In this document: positions 46,000 to 55,700 of the stretch, one piece after another
Numbering within the stretch: the stretch's first letter is position 1
How the letters are laid out: every line of letters begins with the position of its first letter
Source: Zygnema cylindricum
Lineage: Eukaryota > Streptophyta > Zygnematophyceae > Zygnematales > Zygnemataceae
Direction: 5' to 3'
Assembly (NCBI GenBank): GCA_037447655.1
Contig: JBBHKE010003401.1
Coordinates: forward strand, 62,001 to 126,000
DNA length: 64,000 bases
Program-made: the position numbers and the translations under genes
The notes under the pieces: model-generated
Databases searched by the model: none
What the model was told of the DNA's origin: nothing
What the model saw: only the letters and a program-made list of their open reading frames with translations

Positions 46000-47169
46000 G
46001 GTCACATCATTTGACATTTGTCCATAATACCCTAAACCTCCGCCTCAAATATTTTTGGACGCAGTACTGAAAGTGGGGAGCAATCTGAATCTAGCTACGT
46101 GGCAAGGGAAGGCCCGGAGCTGAAGGAAGGCCAATCATGACGGGGTGAGGGGTCTGACGTGGCGACAAGAAGATTCTGGAGGCTTCCTCGAGTTGGTGGG
46201 TGTTGAGTGTTCTCTTTGATATGTTGTCAGACGCTTTCCACCGTCCGAGGGTTAACATCCAGGCGTCCATTTGACAGAGACAAGGGTACCGAAGTACTGC
46301 GTATCGTCACACATCGGACAAGTATCTGAAGTTCTGAACATCTTGTCAAACGATGTTTACGAAGCTATAACCTTTTCAAAAAAATGTTCAGAATCCCGAT
46401 GCTCGAAATCATAGTTCAAAAGTAGGTGAAAGTAGGCGCATACAATATGCCTATTGTATGTAAAACATACAATATGACCTTAAGACCCATATTGTATTGG
46501 TCGCAAAATGAAAAAAAATAGTAACAGGGTTGAGTTGCTTATAGATCGATAAAGAATTAAACGTCATGTCTAATTTTTGAAAAACATTCGGACAAAAAAA
46601 AATCTGTGAGTTTTGAGTTTTTTTTTTATTTAAACCGTCAGATATAGACGATCGGACGGTCGTTGATCAAATTAGCGATCTAAGACCATCACATGAAAAG
46701 CTAATAAGAGAACTCATCCTGCGCCGTGTCAGTTCGCAAAAAAAAATCGTCCGGCGGCGCGCGCTGTATTATGATCCTACGTCAGATTCGTACGTTCGTA
46801 CAAGAGTGTGCACAACGCACACACATACAGTATGCCTACTCTACGCGAGTTTTGTGCCAAGTTTTGTGCGCCTACCAAAGGCCTACCACAAAAACGCCTA
46901 CTTTTGATCTATGCTCGAAATTTTGAACCTGCAGATGTTTAATTTTCTCGTTGATTGCCGTTGCAGGAGACAGAGGTCACAAAAGTCAAAATTTCAACAA
47001 TCCGAATCCGACATTTTTTTTTTACCCGGCCGTACCCGAATGCTTTTTTTTCTTTTTTAATCACCCGGCCGAATCCGGCCGGCCCCCAAATTTGGCACAC
47101 GTATTCGTTCCGGATCACAAAGTACAATAATGTTATAAACTTGGAATAGTATGGACACTAAAGTAAAGT
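46000..47169. other. Intergenic with dispersed repeat copy 2
   Basis: 46478-46776 is the second copy of the repeat at 33541-33900. Before it, 46420-46480 has short repeats of ACAATATG. No gene was recognised between the LEA-like gene and the element cluster. Confidence 0.5.
46478..46776. repeat. Dispersed repeat, copy 2
   Basis: Same orientation as 33541-33900, about 85% identical by eye in the shared words. It is shorter because copy 1 has extra A/T-rich stretches. Confidence 0.7.
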
Positions 47170-47370
47170 ACACCTTGAATCGTTATTAGCGTATAGAAAT
47201 TATTAGTGTAAAGAAAAATTTAGCGTCATTCATTCTAATTTAGTGTCAGGAGCGTGGCAGATTATGGTCCACGTACTTAAATAGTGTAATTTATTATATT
47301 TAAGGTATCAATGTCAAAATTTTAGGGTGCCGATACAGCGTACATAAGGCTAATAACGATTCACAGTGTA
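47170..47370 (+). mobile_element. 201-bp inverted-repeat element
   Basis: Ends TACACCTTGAATCGTTATTAG and, from the right, TACACTGTGAATCG. Internal words TTAGCGTCATTCATTCTAA, ATTATGGTCCACGT and CAAAATTTTAGGGTGCCGATA are shared with the copies at 47886, 48510, 49380 and 54918. Only CTG separates it from the next element. Confidence 0.8.
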
Positions 47371-47373
47371 CTG

Positions 47374-47877
47374 TACACCGCGAATCGTAATTAAAGTAAA
47401 TTACTCTAATTCGGTCGCTCGAAATTTCGACTGTATCACAGGAAATAGAGTAAATGATTATAATTTTTTCATTATTCTATTTAAGGTAAATTTTAATTAG
47501 CGTTTTTTATTCTAATATAGGTTCGTTTTAAATAGTGTGGAGTACGGATGACCTCTGACCGTGCAAAATTGTACTTTATTAAGTAAAAAAGTACAAATGA
47601 TGATTTAATACAGGCCGTTATCATGTAACTGCGTTTTAACAAACCGCGTAGTGCAAACGTCATAGTGACAGTAAACTGTATGTTTTGCCAAATTTTGTAC
47701 CAATAACTTATTTAAAGTAGAGGATATTAGCGTGCCAAATTAGAGTACTTAAATAAATTAGAGTAAACTTCATATTTGAAAAAGCTCTATCACATAAATT
47801 AGCGTTAATTACTCTAATTGTTTTTTTAGTTTTTGTGCTATAATTTATTCATTACTCTTATTACGATTCGCGGTGTA
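47374..47877 (-). mobile_element. 504-bp TA-flanked inverted-repeat element, reversed
   Basis: Same length as 39192-39695 and collinear with it on the opposite strand (TTTTAAATAGTGTGGAGTACG, AAAATTGTACTTTATTAAGT, CAGGCCGTTATCATGTAACTG). The ends read TACACCGCGAATCG. Confidence 0.8.
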
Positions 47878-47885
47878 CTGTACAA

Positions 47886-48087
47886 TACACCTTTAATCGT
47901 TATTAGCGTATAGAAAGTATTAGTGTAAAGAAAAAAGTAGCGTCATTCATTCTAGTTTAGTGCTAAGAGACGTGGAAAAATATGGTCCACGTCCTTAAAT
48001 AGTATAATTTATTATATTTAAGGTACCAATGTCAAAATTTTGGGGTGCCGATATAGCGTACATAAGGCTAATAACGATTCAAGGTGA
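47886..48087 (+). mobile_element. 202-bp inverted-repeat element
   Basis: Close copy of 47170-47370, with ends TACACCTTTAATCGTTATTAG and, from the right, TTCACCTTGAATCG. Confidence 0.8.
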
Positions 48088-48091
48088 ACTG

Positions 48092-48825
48092 TACACCGCG
48101 AATCGTAATTAGAGTAAATAACGCTAATTCGGTCGCTCTAAATCTCCACTCTATCACCTTAAATAGAGTAAATGATTTTAAATTTTTCATTATTATATTT
48201 AAAGTAAGGTTTAATTATCGTAAAAAATTACAATATAGGTTCCTTTTAAATAGTGTGGAGTACGGACGACGTGCGACCGTGCAAAATTGTACTTTTATAA
48301 GTAAAAAGGTACAAATATTGATTTAACAGAATCGACGCACTAAACAAAAAAATCAATCACATCGAAAAAAGTCGTTCGCATAACTCTCGTCCGTCGACAA
48401 CATCGTCGCCAGTGTGAACATTAACTGACATTCACCGCGACAAATAGTACTAGCGACATAATGACGTCAAACCTATACGGACTGACAGATTTTGTACGTT
48501 TACGTAAGTTACACTGCGAATCGTTATTAGACTATATAAATTATTAGAGTAAAGAAAAAATTAGCGTCATTCATTCTAAGTTAGTGCCAGGAGACGTGGC
48601 AGATTATGGTCCACGTCCTTAAATAATGTAATTTGTTCTATTTAAGGTATCAATGTCAAAATTTTAAGGTGCCAATATAGAGTACATAAGGCTAATAACG
48701 ATTCACGGTGTAGTGTTTATAGTTTCATCGCGGATAATTATTGGCGACATAACCCAATATAGAGTACTTAAATAAATTAGAGTAAACTTCCTCTGTGAAA
48801 AAGTTATATTACACAAACTACACTA
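48092..48825 (-). mobile_element. Another copy of the 504-bp element, interrupted
   Basis: The left part (48092-48330) follows 47374-47610 closely, then the match is lost. It resumes near 48760 (GAGTACTTAAATAAATTAGAG), matching 47740-47800. In between are unrelated sequence and the short element at 48510-48712. Confidence 0.55.
48510..48712 (+). mobile_element. 203-bp inverted-repeat element, nested
   Basis: Ends TACACTGCGAATCGTTATTAG and TACACCGTGAATCG (from the right); interior as in 47170-47370. It lies within the interrupted copy at 48092-48825. Confidence 0.75.
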
Positions 48826-48833
48826 CACCGTCA

Positions 48834-49376
48834 ATCGTTATTGGAGTAAGGAATAAATAGCGTAAAAAAAAAATTAGTGTTATTAACACTAATCGGGATT
48901 TTTGTTTTTTTTAAAGAAATATATATACTAATTAATCCCTAACTGTAATTTGGGTTGTCCTGAATAATAAATACCCGACCTTTCGATGTTTACAGTAATC
49001 TGTGTAGCCGTACAAAATCTGACAATTCGTACGCCGTCGCGCTGTTCACAGGGTCGACGGACGAACATACGATAATATGATTTTTGTCGGCGAGTTTTCG
49101 TCTCTTTATTCCAGTGCACGTTCACATGTGTGCGCAATAATGTTAAGTGTCTTTTTATGCTTTCCTAATTCAAAAAGTACCATTTCGTACGAATATTTCC
49201 TGTCCGTACGCCACAATATTTTCATCGCATTGTACTTTCCTTATTAACGCTAATTGAAAAAAAAACCTAATTAGAATAATGGAAAAAATAAAATCATGGA
49301 TTGTATTTCGGGTTTTTTTGTTTTTTTAAAAGGCACCGAATTGGCGTTATATACTCTAATAGCGATTGACGGTGTA
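48834..49376. mobile_element. 543-bp inverted-repeat element
   Basis: Ends TACACCGTCAATCGTTATTGG (48834) and, from the right, TACACCGTCAATCGCTATTAG (49376). The interior includes TTAGTGTTATTAACACTAAT and ACAATTCGTACGCCGTCGCG. It is a relative of the elements at 49815 and 50504 (540-590 bp). Confidence 0.75.
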
Positions 49377-49379
49377 CTG

Positions 49380-49582
49380 TACACCTTGAATCGTTATTAG
49401 TGTATAGAAATTATTAGTGTAAAGAAAAAATTAGCGTCATTCATTCTAATTTAGTTATAGGAGACGTGGCATATTATGGTCAACATCCTTAAATAGTGTA
49501 GTTTATCATATTTGAGGTATCAATGTCAAAATTTTGGGGTGCCGATATAGCGTACATAAGGCTAATAACGATTCACGGTGTA
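49380..49582 (+). mobile_element. 203-bp inverted-repeat element
   Basis: Copy of 47170-47370, separated from the preceding element by CTG. It is followed to 49659 by the right-hand end of a 504-type element (CTACTTACGATTCGCGGCGTA), so it inserted into or beside one. Confidence 0.8.
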
Positions 49583-49814
49583 GCGTTCATAACTCTAATT
49601 GTTTTTTTTTTCTTTTTTTACTCTAACTTTTATTTACTCTACTTACGATTCGCGGCGTACTGAACTTGTACAGTTAATGAATAGTTGCCCTAATTAGTGT
49701 CACTGACACTAATTAAATCGTAACCTGTATTAGCGTAATGGAAAAAACATAATTGTTTATCCTGTTTTAGGTTTGAGGGTCAAGATTCAGGAGCACCAAA
49801 CTACAGTAGAACAC

Positions 49815-50401
49815 TACACCGTGAATCGTTAATAGAATTGATAAATTATTAGTGTTAAAAAATAATTAGCGTTATTAACACTATTTGCGATTTTCGTTTT
49901 TTTTTTTAAATGTTTAATACTAATTGATCATTAATTATAATTTTGGTACAACAGATATGCCATCAGGATTTTCACAGTAAAATAGGTAAAAGTACAAAAT
50001 TTGACAAATCGTACATTGTCGCGTCCTTTAACTCTAATTTTTTCATAACTCTAATTTGGGTGTTCGCGTGAATAATTATTACGCCACACATATCTTTACA
50101 CTAAAATAGGTACGGTCTTATTATGTCTATTATTTTGAGCATACATTTACATGCGATCGCGATTATTTTAATCCATGTTCCGTATTTTTTTACTTAATAA
50201 AGTACCATTCTGTACGGACTGGCACGTCGGTACACCACACTATTCAATAATATCACAAATTAGAATTATGAAAGGTAATTCTCTATAACCGTAATTAACG
50301 TAAAGGAAAATTTAGTATTATCAATTCTATTTTAGGTTTTGGAATAAAAATTTGGGGGCGCCGATATAGAGTTCATAACGCTAATAACGATTCGCGGTGT
50401 A
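49815..50401. mobile_element. 587-bp inverted-repeat element
   Basis: Ends TACACCGTGAATCGTTAATAG and, from the right, TACACCGCGAATCGTTATTAG. Another orphan right end (AGCGATTCACGGTGTA) follows at 50419-50434. Confidence 0.7.
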
Positions 50402-50503
50402 CTGTACAGTACAGTAATAGCGATTCACGGTGTATTGTAGTAAAAAAGTCCTGTACGGAAGCGCGCACAAAACGAAACGAAATAAATCGTGTTTATTGTA
50501 CAC

Positions 50504-51043
50504 TACTCCGTGAATCGTTATTAGACCATAGAAATTATTAGTATCAATAATAAATTAGTGTCATTGATTATAATTTGTGTATCAATACCATTATGAAAAA
50601 AATGTTTAATTGTAATTTCTCTATAACGCTGATTAAGGTAAACAGATACGTTAAAATAGGTAGAAGTACAAAATATGACAATCCGTACCACGTCGCGTCC
50701 TTTCAGTGTAATTAATCCATATTTATAATTTGGGTTTGCGAACGCGTTTGTCGCAAACTCGACTCCACGTTTATTCTAAGCGCAGTTCTGTATGCAACCA
50801 ACACAAGTTTACTACAATTTTTGTACGATTTTCGGTAATCAAGTACATTTTTGTACCAGCAAATACATTCATTACACCACACTATTCATGAAATAAGTAC
50901 GGAAATTCCATTGACGCTATTTCACAAAAACCGTAATTAACGTCACGGATAAATTAGAATCAATCACTGTATTTCGAGTATCAATGTCAAAATTTTGGGG
51001 CGCCGATATAGAGTACATTAGTCTAATAACGATTCACGGTGTA
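50504..51043. mobile_element. 540-bp inverted-repeat element
   Basis: Ends TACTCCGTGAATCGTTATTAG and, from the right, TACACCGTGAATCGTTATTAG. The interior includes GACAATCCGTACCACGTCGCG, comparable with 48834-49376. Confidence 0.7.
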
Positions 51044-51179
51044 CTGTACAGTAAATGAAACGTACAAGAGTAAAAGTTAAAAAGAAATGAAAACGAAAAT
51101 TGCGCTATGTGACGCGCAACAATATGAAACCACACTAACTTCGAACCAACATCACATTGATTCATACATCTAAAAATCA

Positions 51180-51480
51180 GTAAATAGAACATCTTTATTA
51201 CAAAAAGTGCGAAGGTACAAAGGTGGTAAAAAAAAGAAAAAGAACATTTAAAGACTACAAGAAATCTAAATCCTTACAGTTGGAAAGGTTTATCTTTCGA
51301 TGTCTCCATGATGCTTGTGCAACGACATTTCTAAAGAAACAGCGCAGATTTCAAATTGGAGTTTGCTACCATTTGATAAAAATATCATCTTCTAGCAATA
51401 GTCTCTGTTACACGTGAAAGATGTCACTTCCAAGCTTCCCTTTCACCACATCGGCCATAAGTAGCAACCAGAACACAGTC
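51180..51480 (-). mobile_element. 3' end fragment related to the non-LTR retrotransposon
   Basis: The words GTACAAAGGTGGT, GAACATTTAAAGACTACAAGA and AAGTAGCAACCAGAACAC match 41250-41285 and 41590-41612 of the element at 41205-44770 in the same order and orientation. A minus-strand AATAAA sits at the same relative place (51198). RT is absent, so this is a heavily 5'-truncated or diverged copy. Confidence 0.45.
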
Positions 51481-52778
51481 AAACACCAAAGTGGAGAACT
51501 GTATTTAATGACAAAACAGCGTGCATGCTGCCAGTCAATCAGGCATCGTCAGAAGAACCAGAAAATAAATGGCAAGTGAGAAGTTTATAAGTGAATTGAG
51601 TTTCTTTAAATCCTCTCAAATTTGAAAGTTCATAGCCATTTATTATTTCTTTGAACTTGTCTGTTTGTGCCTCTTGGGAAACTTCTACATTAGAGTGTTT
51701 TGTATTTGTCACCATGTCTTCCCCCAATTCATTCTACACTTTAAGTTCAAGTCATTGCAAGATGCTGGGTTTCTTAGATTCCTATTTTCTCATGCTTCAA
51801 TTTCCTAATAGAAACGACAAAATAAAAAGGGGAAGCAAAAAGCTTAGAATTAGAACAAGTGCATAATTACATTTATAGAGAGTTCAACAACATAATATAA
51901 AATCTCAAACACTGACATCAAAATAAGTTAACAATAAATTAATGATTCCAACTCATACTCCACACTCATGAAAGTATCAAAAGTATTCTTCCTAGAATTT
52001 ACGACGAAAACTCTCAAAAACTACCAGTTTTTACATGCAAATAATCCAAACTCAAACGAAGCCCAGTCAACGCCCGCCACCATGGATTGTGACTCCAATC
52101 CTCTAAGGGAAGACCAAAAAGTGTGACAATTTTTTTTTTAAAATTCTCATCATTTTACGGAAGTAAAAGTTGTAATATGTGGAGCCAAAAGAGAGGTAAT
52201 ATAGAATCCACTATTGAGCTTTTAAGGAAATTATCCAGTCCGAATGACTATACATACTACTTATACTGATACAAATGACTATACATTTCTATCTTCTACT
52301 ATATTCATATTCACCTCCAGCTAGACAGACCGCTACAAATTCTAAGTGGCATTAAAAAGACAAAAGCGAATAAATTACAAGACCTTGTTTTGATTACTAC
52401 GAAATAATGCCTACGGCATAAAATGTAAATAAATCATATAGAATTAAAAGACCATCTATGATCTCATTAAGATAGACAAGGCCAAATTAAAAAGGACTTA
52501 ATAATTTATGACTAACATTATATTTCCAATGTAATTCAGTGTTACATATTATTTCAAGTTACTGCACTTCCACATTACCCCAGATTAAAAAACTGCGCTT
52601 GCAGAAGTATTATTTGCATTCCACAATCGTTGGATGAGTACCGAAAAAGTACGCAAACAATGTATGAACGCTCATTCTGTAATTTAAAAAAAAACGCGTT
52701 TGTTTCCCATAAACCGATGTCAGAGGCACGATAATATCCACAGATTTTAAGATTGCCTTTTTTGGGAGTTCTAGCGCT
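51481..52778. other. AT-rich DNA downstream of the duplicated-domain gene
   Basis: The minus-strand frame 51727-51539 (62 codons, ending LTCHLFSGSSDDA) could be a terminal exon of something, but no upstream exon was found. Otherwise AT-rich with no recognisable feature; part is presumably the 3' UTR of the gene ending at 52779. Confidence 0.35.
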
Positions 52779-54215
52779 CTATTTGAAACAGACCGGTTTA
52801 TTCATCCAGCTCTCAGCGCGTCCGTTGTACAACATTCTCACTTCATTCCATTGTTTAAAGAGACTCGGTTTGAAATCATAGTATGTTGCTTTCACTTCAC
52901 TCATACCCTTTCTAAAATCCCATTCGGCTACCAAGCCCTGGAAATCGTCTCGAAGGGCAAAGAACATAAGCCCAACAAGGTCTCTAATCGTCATACAAGC
53001 ACACATGTTTTGCACATTTCCCTTTACAAGTTCATAATCCTTCAGTTTTTCCATAAAAGTGGACTCTCCAGATTCGCATTCACTCAATTCAAAGTTCTCA
53101 GGAATCATCCAGTGGTCCCCGGGAAAGATATCATACATTTCGCTCCATGCAACAGTCCCGAGGTTTCTAAAAATCTGTAATCTTTTCTTTTCAATTTTCA
53201 GCGTAAAATCAGTTTCGTTGTCCAAGCGAATTTTAAAAGTTTTAGGTTTCTGTTCATGCTGTTCGGCCGCCCGCTTAAAAGACATAGAACATGCACTTTT
53301 CTCGTCCCACTCCGGACTGCCACCTGCCGTCTGAAACGTCATTGGTGGAAAAATAGGACTGTGTTGTGTGGGTGAAGGGGGTGGTACTATGGAGGAAGGC
53401 CACTTTAGTATAGGCGACATCGCTGAGCCCCCAGAACTTCCTTCCCCTTGACACCATAAAGAACGTGATCGCTCCCATATTCTTGAAAACTCTTCTGTTC
53501 CTTGGTAAGTTGAGGAGTTTCCCACTGATTTTGAACCTCCAATAAAGCTCGCAGAATATGCATTTCTTAGGGTTGGCACGTCATCGACAGGAGGCGACGT
53601 ATTCCAACCTCCCAATGACCTAAAATTTGGTGTCAGAGGATCAGACAGTGCTCGGACATTGCGAGGACGTTGTTTACACGTCACATTGACGACCTTTTGT
53701 AGGAGAGAACCAAAATACCTAATTGTCACCTGCCCTTGAAACATTTTGTCTATGTTATAATGATCCGGATGGCATGTTATTTCCATGAAGTCGTCGGGTG
53801 GTAACCTCCTTACTGCCACTTCTCCAGTGAAGGAAGATTCTAGGGAACAGGCCATTAAACCCACAAGGTCTATAATTTTAATATGTGCACCTTCGTTTAC
53901 CTTTTCCTGTACTAAACCCTTTTCATGTAATCGATCCATAAAATGGGACAGTTGACCATCGCACCGTGCCGTTTTGAACTTCTCACAGGTCCAAATAGTT
54001 TCCGTAGCCAGTTTGTGAAGGAACAATTTCTCTTTCGGAAGCTTTTGAAGAACTATTTCCTGTACATTTTTCTTCAACCGAAAAGTCATTTTATGTTGCA
54101 CTCCATTGTCGTTGTAAGCCACATATATGAGACTTAATTCTCTCGTGAAAGGCTTCGATGACAAATCTAAAGCCATAGCGGCCAAGTTCAGAGCTGGAGA
54201 AACCATATCTGCCAT
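52779..54215 (-). CDS. Unknown single-exon protein with an internally duplicated domain
   Basis: I chose the ATG at 54215 (MADMVSPALNLAAMALDLSS), giving 478 residues. The frame stays open 52 codons further upstream, but that part is hydrophobic and unlike the rest. Two similar halves flank a Ser/Pro-rich linker. Half 1 (about 20-180) has HKMTFRLKKNVQEIVLQKL, HFMDRLHEKGLVQEKV and IKIIDLVGLMACSLESSFTG. Half 2 (about 325-470) has KTFKIRLDNETDFTLKIEKK, TFMEKLKDYELVKGNV and MTIRDLVGLMFFALRDDFQG. The shared core is DLVGLM-x2-[SA]L-x3-F-x-G. No signal peptide or membrane span. I do not recognise the family. A long clean frame amid broken transposons suggests a real gene. It is divergent from the OTU gene. 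Confidence 0.65.
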   Translation of the reverse strand: MADMVSPALNLAAMALDLSSKPFTRELSLIYVAYNDNGVQHKMTFRLKKNVQEIVLQKLPKEKLFLHKLATETIWTCEKFKTARCDGQLSHFMDRLHEKGLVQEKVNEGAHIKIIDLVGLMACSLESSFTGEVAVRRLPPDDFMEITCHPDHYNIDKMFQGQVTIRYFGSLLQKVVNVTCKQRPRNVRALSDPLTPNFRSLGGWNTSPPVDDVPTLRNAYSASFIGGSKSVGNSSTYQGTEEFSRIWERSRSLWCQGEGSSGGSAMSPILKWPSSIVPPPSPTQHSPIFPPMTFQTAGGSPEWDEKSACSMSFKRAAEQHEQKPKTFKIRLDNETDFTLKIEKKRLQIFRNLGTVAWSEMYDIFPGDHWMIPENFELSECESGESTFMEKLKDYELVKGNVQNMCACMTIRDLVGLMFFALRDDFQGLVAEWDFRKGMSEVKATYYDFKPSLFKQWNEVRMLYNGRAESWMNKPVCFK

Positions 54216-54490
54216 GTGTAAAAAGCAACTCCAGAAGTGACGGAAAAGAAGAACATGAAACAGCTGCCAAATAGTGAGAGGCAAAATTTTAGGGCAAGGG
54301 ATTGTAGAGACTAGAGAGGGACTGTTGAACACCAGCGTCCTAATTCCTAAAGGCCAATTGTCGCATTGCAACGGAGAGCCCTTCGATAAAAGTCAACGGA
54401 TCAGCGTGCACATGTACTCCAGTTAAACATATGTCCAGCGCTTCGTTGTAAATACTGCGACATTTGCCATTTTGCTCCCTTACAACCCAT

Positions 54491-54690
54491 GCCTTGTATC
54501 GCTATTAGTGTTGATGCTTTTTTAGCCACTTAAAAACATCTTTTCTCCGTACATGTTTGTCAGATTATGGATCTGACGGTTGCGATTGAAATCTAAGATT
54601 CTCATCTTTCGATTGGCGGTCTCCATGTGAAAATCGGACAAATGTGTACGGAGAAATGATGTTTTAAGTGGTGAAAAAATTATACTACAG
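54491..54690. mobile_element. Inverted-repeat element, about 200-bp family
   Basis: Begins CTTGTATCGCTATTAGTGTTG and ends TTATACTACAG, with inner words CATGTTTGTCAGATTATGGAT and AATGATGTTTTAAGTGGTGAAA. Same family as 32247-32439 and 60913-61126. It lies about 275 bases upstream of the chosen start of the duplicated-domain gene, so it is in its promoter region. Confidence 0.6.
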
Positions 54691-54909
54691 TACACCGCCA
54701 ATCGTTATTAGCGTGTAAGTTCTTTTAGCGTATAAGAATAATTAGCGTGGTTTACGCTAATTGGGAATTTGAAAATTTTCGAAGAAATCGTCTATTCTAA
54801 TTAGGAATTAGGGTATTTTTTAAATAGTGTGGATAATTCTATTTGAGAATTAAAAAAAAAAATCGGGACGGAATTAGCGTACACAACGCTAATAACGATT
54901 GGTGGTGTA
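54691..54909. mobile_element. 219-bp inverted-repeat element
   Basis: Ends TACACCGCCAATCGTTATTAG and, from the right, TACACCACCAATCGTTATTAG. It directly abuts the previous element and is separated from the next by eight bases. Confidence 0.75.
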
Positions 54910-54917
54910 CTGTACTG

Positions 54918-55120
54918 TACACCGCGAATCGTTATTAGCGTTGAGAAATTATTAGTGTAAAGAAAAAATTAGCGTCATTCATTCTAATTTAGTGCCAGGA
55001 GACGTGGCAGATTATGGTCCACTTCCTTAAATAGTGTAGTTTATTCTATTTAAGGTATTAATGTCAAAATTTTGGGGTGCCGATATAGAGTTCATAACGC
55101 TAATAACGATTCGCGGTGTA
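54918..55120 (+). mobile_element. 203-bp inverted-repeat element
   Basis: Ends TACACCGCGAATCGTTATTAG and its mirror. The interior matches 47170-47370. An orphan end (AGCGAAACACGGTGTA) follows to 55138. Confidence 0.8.
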
Positions 55121-55138
55121 ATAGCGAAACACGGTGTA

Positions 55139-55700
55139 ATGTACGGTATGGTTAAGGCCTGTCCGCATTTTGTTGAAAATCCAGTAGGAATTCTTGAGCT
55201 GGCTACAGGAATCCGTCAGCATTATTAGTTTATTACAGTTTCGCATTTCATTAATCGTACGGTATATCGATTATCGGCAAAACCTTTGCGATATGCAGCA
55301 CTAAAATTATGATACTGTTTTTTAACAGTAAATTCTGTACGTCTCTATGAAAATTACAAACAGCCTGTACGGTCCTTTGTCGTGTGTTAAGAAAATCGGT
55401 GTTAAAAGCATTCCCGTCGATATAGCAGGTCAGCCCCCTTTGATATAGCTTTCAATTTTTAAGTCGGCCAGGGTGGCTTTTACGTTTGGATCAAATGTGC
55501 GGAAGGAGGCGCTATAGTGCTGTATGCCTGTATCTCATACTATAGGCGTTACTTACTTACAGTATAATACTCGTATAGTACAGCCGCATATTGCGTTTCC
55601 AGTTTCCACATTGATTTCGCACGTTTCAACTATGGTTTGCTTCTCTTATTCCCTCGTCTCGATGTTGATGCGCGGCAGCCAATTTTGCATTTAATCCAAC
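55139..55700. other. Intergenic region upstream of the OTU gene
   Basis: No gene or clear TATA box. It is the shared upstream region of two divergent genes, largely filled on the left by inverted-repeat elements. Confidence 0.4.
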
